From: Actinokineospora sp. NBRC 105648 | Lineage (GTDB): Bacteria > Actinomycetota > Actinomycetes > Mycobacteriales > Pseudonocardiaceae | Direction of reading: 5' to 3' | Assembly (NCBI RefSeq): GCF_030269645.1 | Contig: NZ_BSTR01000007.1 | Location: 23,061-87,060 of the forward strand | DNA length: 64,000 bases | Shown here: positions 60,157 through 64,000 of the stretch, piece by piece | Numbering within the stretch: position 1 is the stretch's first letter | Layout of the letters: the number at the start of each line of letters is the position of its first letter | The notes under the pieces: generated by a model | Told to the model about the DNA's origin: nothing | Database searches by the model: none | Seen by the model: the letters and a program-made list of their open reading frames with translations, nothing else | Position numbers and translations under genes: made by a program

Positions 60157-61170
60157 TCGCACGTCTAGAACACACCACCAGGGCAACCCCCAGCGACCAA
60201 GCCACAACGCTGCCGCGACTCACCTGCCGACGACACCAGACCTCGCCCCGGCCCCCCACCTTTGACCTGGCCCAGCCCAAGCTCGCCTGGCCGTCCCCCA
60301 AGCTCGCCCGGCCGTCCCCGTCGCCTAGCCCCGCCTGACCCAACGTCACCCACCTCGCCGCCCCTGGCCCCATCGAGCCCGGGCCCGCCTGACCCACATG
60401 GCCCGCCCGCTTCACCCGGCTGACCTCACCTGGCCTGACCTCACCCGGCGTGAGCCCGCCTCGCCTCGCCTCGCGTAGCCCGCCCCCGCCTCGCCTGACC
60501 TCATCGCCACCTCGCCCGGCCCAGTCTCGCGCGCGCCGGAACCCGTCTAGCCGACCTGACCTCACCCGCCCGCTTCGCCTCGTCGGACCTGACCTCACCA
60601 CCCGCTGCCTCGCCCGACCTGGTGTCGTACGACCCAGCCCCGTCTAACTCGACCTGACCTCGGCCACCCGGCCGTCCGGTCACACCTAGCCCGGCCCGAC
60701 ATTGCCCGCCCAGCCTGATCCTCACCACCCGCCTCGCCCGACCTCGTCTCGTGCCCCCGGACCGTCTGGCCGGCCCGACCTCGCCCGCCCCGCCCGGTAG
60801 CGCCTAACCCAGCCCGACATTGCCCGCCCGGCCCGACCTCACCGCCCGCCTCACCCGGCCCGGTCTCGCACGACCCAGCCCCGTCTAGCCCGACCTGACC
60901 TCGCCCGACCTGACCTCGCCCGCCCGCTCGGCCACGCCTAGCCCCGGCCGGTCTGGCGCCCCGCCTCGCCCGGCCTGGCCCCACCCGCCCTAGCCCCGCC
61001 GCCTCTGACCCGCCCCGCTTGATCGCGCCTAGCCCGGCCCGTCTGGCCCCCTTGGCCCGCCCGCCTCGCCCAGCGTGACCCCACCAGCCCGTCCGGCCCG
61101 TCCGACCTGACCTGTGACCTCACCTTGCCTTGCCCGGCCCCGGCCAGCACGTCCCCCGCCCGACCTGACC
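60157..61170. repeat. Degenerate C-rich repeat tract upstream of purU
   Basis: About 1 kb of very low complexity sequence on the plus strand built from GACCTGACCTCACC, GCCCGCCTCGCC and CCCGGCC variants with no regular period. It passes directly into the pentanucleotide array. Open frames on both strands (Arg/Gly/Pro-rich) reflect composition only. Guanines are almost all on the minus strand, a strong strand asymmetry. Confidence 0.8.
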
Positions 61171-61310
61171 TCGCCTCGCCTCGCCTCGCCTCGCCTCGCC
61201 TCGCCTCGCCTCGCCTCGCCTCGCCTCGCCTCGCCTCGCCTCGCCTCGCCTCGCCCCGCCCCGCCCCGCCCCGCCCCGCCCCGCCCCGCCCCGCCCCGCC
61301 CCGCCCCGCC
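61171..61310. repeat. Pentanucleotide microsatellite (TCGCC)17(CCGCC)11
   Basis: Seventeen perfect TCGCC units (61171-61255) followed by eleven perfect CCGCC units (61256-61310). The minus strand of the second block is a run of GGGGC-like tracts able to form G-quadruplexes. The array ends 240 bp upstream of the purU start. Five-base units change frame and spacing with each slippage event. Confidence 0.97.
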
Positions 61311-61550
61311 CCGAAGATGTTGCCAGCCGATAGCGCTTTGCTGGCTCGGCGCGATAACGCCATCCCGGCCCGAGGACGCGTCGAACGCCGACGGCGCACC
61401 GCCGTGGTTGTTCAGCTAGGGGTCATCGGTGTTCCTCCTGGTGAGACGTTGATCTTGGCCGTCCGGCGGGCGGTGCCAGGGGCTGCGAGTCGGGTGTGGA
61501 CACGGGTGTTGGCGGTGGGTCGGGTGGACAGGAGCTGCGAGGATTGGTGG

Positions 61551-62423
61551 GTGGCGAATGAGCGTCGGTATGTGATCAGGCTGGGGTGTCCGGACCGGAC
61601 CGGCATCGTGGCGAGGATTTCGTCGTTCGTGGCGGAGTCGGGCGGGTGGATCGTCGAGGCGGCCTACCACACCGATCCGGAGACGAACTGGTTCTTCACC
61701 AGGCAGGAGGTTCGGGCGGACTCACTTCCGTTCGGGGTCGAGGAGCTTCGGGCGCGTTTCGGCGACGTGGCGAGGGCGCTCAGCCCGATGTCGGACTGGA
61801 GCGTGACCGACACCGGGGTGCGGCCACGGGTGGTGATCCTGGTGTCGAAGGAGGGCCACTGCCTCTACGACCTGCTCGGCCGGGTGCAGAGCAGCGAGCT
61901 CGACGTGGACGTCCGAGCCGTGGTGGGCAACCACGCGGACCTGGCGAACATCACCCGGGCGCACGGGATCCCCTTCCACCACGTCCCCTTCCCGGCCGCC
62001 GACCCGGAGGGGAAGGCGGCCGCGTTCGCCCAGTTGCGGCAGCTGGTGAACGCCGCGTCCCCGGACGCGATCGTGCTGGCCCGGTTCATGCAGGTGGTGC
62101 CGCCCGAGCTGTGCGCGGAGTGGTCGGGTCGGGCGCTCAACATCCACCACAGCTTCCTGCCCTCCTTCATCGGGGCGCGCCCCTACCACCAGGCCCACAA
62201 GCGCGGGGTGAAGCTGATCGGCGCGACCTGCCACTACGTGACCGCCGAGCTGGACCAGGGGCCGATCGTGGAGCAGGGCGTGATCCGGGTGGACCACGGC
62301 GACTCGGTCGCGGACATGGTGCGCAAGGGCCGCGACATCGAGAAGGTGGTGTTGGCGCGCGCGCTGCGCGCACACCTGGAGAGCCGGGTTCTGGTGCACG
62401 GGAACAAGACCGTGGTGCTCTGA
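61551..62423 (+). CDS. purU: Formyltetrahydrofolate deformylase (PurU)
   Basis: An enzyme of 290 residues that hydrolyses 10-formyltetrahydrofolate to formate and tetrahydrofolate, balancing one-carbon pools and feeding formate to PurT. The N-terminal ACT domain (YVIRLGCPDRTGIVARISSFVAESGGWIVEAAYHTD) is followed by the formyltransferase domain (RVVILVSKEGHCLYDLL ... LNIHHSFLPSFIGARPYHQAHKRGVKLIGATCHYVTAELDQGPIVEQ), with catalytic Asn/His/Asp. GTG 61551 has AGGA 7 nt upstream and gives the normal family length; upstream in-frame sequence runs into the microsatellite. Confidence 0.95.
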   Translation: MANERRYVIRLGCPDRTGIVARISSFVAESGGWIVEAAYHTDPETNWFFTRQEVRADSLPFGVEELRARFGDVARALSPMSDWSVTDTGVRPRVVILVSKEGHCLYDLLGRVQSSELDVDVRAVVGNHADLANITRAHGIPFHHVPFPAADPEGKAAAFAQLRQLVNAASPDAIVLARFMQVVPPELCAEWSGRALNIHHSFLPSFIGARPYHQAHKRGVKLIGATCHYVTAELDQGPIVEQGVIRVDHGDSVADMVRKGRDIEKVVLARALRAHLESRVLVHGNKTVVL

Positions 62424-62626
62424 GACGGACATGTGCCCGCCCGGGCCGGGGAAGTATTGGGGCATCTGGGTTTCCTCTCGGGATCTGTGTCCACCGTACG
62501 GTTGGGTTCGGTGGCTGTCATTGCCCCGATAGCATGGGGATAGCCGTTTGACGGGGATTGGTTTATGCGCTACGGGGCCGCTAATTCGGTTGCCGCACAA
62601 CGCATGCGGGGAGGAACATTCCTCGT

Positions 62627-63475
62627 GTGAGCACTGGGGATGTCCGCACCGCGACCGTGAGACCGCTGTCCACTACCGACCTCGATGCCTGCCTGGCGCT
62701 GGCGCAGGACCGGGAGTGGCCCTACGAAGACCGCAAGTGGGAGTACCTGCTCCGGGTTGGCCAGGGCTACGGCATCGACGGGCCGGACGGCCTGGCCGCC
62801 TCCGCGATCCGCACCACCTCGGGCGACCTGGCGGCCATCAGCATGGTGCTGGTGGCCGCCCGGTTCGCCGGGCGCGGGCTGGGCGAGCGGATCATGCGGC
62901 ACGCGGTCGCCGAGTCCGGCTCGGCGACCGTCCACCTGCACGCGACGCCCGCGGGCAGGCGCCTCTACGAGAAGTTGGACTTCCGCGTCCTCGCCGACGT
63001 CACGGCGTTCACCGGGACGCTGCGAGCCCCGGCCACCGACCGAACCCGCCGGGCGACGCCCGCGGACCTGCCCGCCATCCTCGACCTCGACCGCCCGGCG
63101 TTCGGCGCGGACCGGTCCAACGTCCTCTCCGGACTCTTCGACTTCGCCGACCACGTGCGCGTGCTGGAGCGCGGCGGCCGGATCACCGGCTACGCCGCGG
63201 CGTGGCGCGCGGGCGAGTCCCTGCCCACCACGATCATCGGACCGGTCGTCGCCGACGACGTGGCCGAAGCCCGCGCCCTGATCACCGACCTGGCCGCCGA
63301 CTCCGGCGGCCCGGTCCGGATCGATCTCGACCGCGCGAACACCGGCCTGGTCGACTGGGCCGCCGAGCACGGGCTGGCCCCGAGTTTCCACGTCAACCTG
63401 ATGAGTGTCGACGGTCGCCCGCTACCGGGCGACCGTCGTCGCGTTCACGCCCCGTTCATGCAGGCGCTCGGCTAA
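62627..63475 (+). CDS. GNAT-family N-acetyltransferase with C-terminal second domain
   Basis: A protein of 282 residues. The N-terminal GNAT domain (about 8-135) has LAAISMVLVAARFAGRGLGERIMRHAVAE (acetyl-CoA motif RGLG) and ATPAGRRLYEKLDFRVL. The second half (about 140-275) resembles the C-terminal acetyltransferase-like domain often fused to such enzymes (ATPADLPAILDLDRPAFGADRSNVLSGLF ... RIDLDRANTGLVDWAAEHGLAPSFHVNLMS). The substrate is unknown. GTG 62627 follows GGGGAGG at 62608-62614, a slightly long spacing. It stands alone. Confidence 0.87.
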   Translation: MSTGDVRTATVRPLSTTDLDACLALAQDREWPYEDRKWEYLLRVGQGYGIDGPDGLAASAIRTTSGDLAAISMVLVAARFAGRGLGERIMRHAVAESGSATVHLHATPAGRRLYEKLDFRVLADVTAFTGTLRAPATDRTRRATPADLPAILDLDRPAFGADRSNVLSGLFDFADHVRVLERGGRITGYAAAWRAGESLPTTIIGPVVADDVAEARALITDLAADSGGPVRIDLDRANTGLVDWAAEHGLAPSFHVNLMSVDGRPLPGDRRRVHAPFMQALG

Positions 63476-63512
63476 GCGCCTTCCTGAGGGTCAGAGACTC
63501 GTTCCAACGCCA

Positions 63513-64000
63513 CTAGACCAGCGACACCAGCATCTTGCCGGTGTTGGCCCCGCCCAACATGTCGGTGAACGCCGTAGGCGCGTTCCGCAAGCCCTCGACG
63601 ACGGTCTCGGCGTACCGCAGCTCCCCGGACCGCACCCACGCGCCGACCTCCCGCAAGAACTCCGCGCGGCGGTCGTAGTGGTCGCGCACCAGCATCCCGC
63701 GGATGGTGAGCCGCTTGCCGACCACCTTCATCAGGTTGCGGGGCGCGGCAGGGGGTTCGGCGGCGTTGTACTGGGAGATCATCCCGCAGACCGTGACCCG
63801 CCCGTGCAGCGTCAGCGACTCGATCGCGGCTTCCAGGTGGTGACCACCGACGTTGTCGAAGTACAGGTCGATGCCGTCCGGCGCCGCGGCGGCCAGTTGC
63901 TCCACCACTGGGGCGGTCCGGTAGTTGAATGCGGCGTCGAAGCGCAGTTCATCGAGCAGGTAACGCACCTTGTCGTCACTACCGGCGCTACCGATGACCC
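63513..64000 (-). CDS. NADP-dependent MDR oxidoreductase, C-terminal part (truncated by window edge)
   Basis: About 162 C-terminal residues of a zinc-independent medium-chain reductase. The start lies beyond 64000. Visible: the end of the Rossmann fold (GSAGSDDKVRYLLDELRFDAAFNYRT), DGIDLYFDNVGGHHLEAAIESLTLHGRVTVCGMISQYN and RGMLVRDHYDRRAEFLREVGAWVRSGEL ... ALNGANTGK-like GGANTGKMLVSLV. These are hallmarks of the NADP-dependent alkenal/one oxidoreductase (CurA, leukotriene B4 dehydrogenase) family, which reduce alpha,beta-unsaturated carbonyls. Confidence 0.88.
   Translation of the reverse strand, partial: VIGSAGSDDKVRYLLDELRFDAAFNYRTAPVVEQLAAAAPDGIDLYFDNVGGHHLEAAIESLTLHGRVTVCGMISQYNAAEPPAAPRNLMKVVGKRLTIRGMLVRDHYDRRAEFLREVGAWVRSGELRYAETVVEGLRNAPTAFTDMLGGANTGKMLVSLV

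Noticed and set aside
60595-61399. Arg/Gly-rich open frames in the C-rich tract
   Set aside because: Composition artefacts of low-complexity DNA; nothing resembles a known protein and the pentanucleotide repeat dominates.

Overview
The window is high-GC actinobacterial DNA, most likely from a Pseudonocardiaceae member (Actinokineospora/Saccharothrix/Lentzea-like; family assignment is inference). The evidence is the very GC-rich codon use, mycothiol synthesis (mshA), a BldC and a BldN-like developmental regulator, haem synthesis from glutamyl-tRNA under a Rex repressor, a System II cytochrome c assembly operon, MenA, SenX3-RegX3, and the tiny ribosomal protein bS22. From memory, gene order on the minus strand from about 56 kb down to 1 kb follows Mycobacterium tuberculosis Rv0481c to Rv0534c (murB, lprQ-type L,D-transpeptidase, mshA, gpm1, senX3-regX3, ppx, proC, bS22, galE2-like, acyltransferase, HAD phosphatase, glutaredoxin-like, hemACD, hemB, hemL, TlpA, ccdA, resB, ccsB, menA). 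Genes that interrupt this order are therefore the lineage-specific part.

Layout. 0-7 kb: a collagen-like GC tandem repeat, a GNAT protein, menA, a Cds1-like PLP enzyme, then three tandem copies of an XRE/TPR-type regulator (one complete, one without its DNA-binding domain, one a deletion-riddled pseudogene) divergent from two small coupled genes. 7-10.5 kb: small membrane proteins, an Lrp/AsnC regulator, bldC, and a MinD/ParA-like ATPase with a repeat-rich N-terminus. 10.6-19.2 kb: ccsB-resB-ccdA, tlpA, a histidine phosphatase and hemL, interrupted by two GAF-ANTAR genes and a small sigma-like gene. 19.2-27.5 kb: three related four-helix membrane proteins, a DUF3093 protein, hemB, and the rex-hemA-hemC-hemD operon with a clear Rex operator. 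27.6-35.1 kb: fasciclin lipoprotein, membrane-anchored molybdopterin oxidoreductase, glutaredoxin-like protein, AMP-ligase, then on the plus strand a BldN-like sigma factor, its DUF5667 membrane partner and a HAD phosphatase. 35.1-35.8 kb has no genes and carries two copies of a 140-bp hairpin element plus a 57-bp tandem repeat. 35.8-56 kb: envelope, proline, phosphate-sensing, glycolytic and mycothiol genes, with a third hairpin element at 47.2 kb. 56-64 kb is accessory: a methyltransferase, a TipA-like MerR regulator, long degenerate minisatellites, an ArsR-type regulator with a nested palindrome, a pentanucleotide microsatellite, purU, a GNAT protein and a truncated reductase.

The core genes form connected modules: precursor to haem (rex-hemACD, hemB, hemL), haem delivery and thiol chemistry for cytochrome c (tlpA, ccdA, resB, ccsB), and menaquinone (menA), which together build the respiratory chain under NADH control through Rex. 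A second set handles the envelope and redox buffering (murB, L,D-transpeptidase, mshA).

The most unusual feature is a family of three 140-141 bp elements (35227-35366, 35468-35607, 47165-47305). All fold into the same 31-bp outer stem, 10-11-bp inner stem and small apical hairpin. The stem sequences differ between copies but pairing is kept, and every non-Watson-Crick pair in the outer stem is G-U when read in one orientation only. That pattern suggests a structured RNA, not just a DNA repeat.
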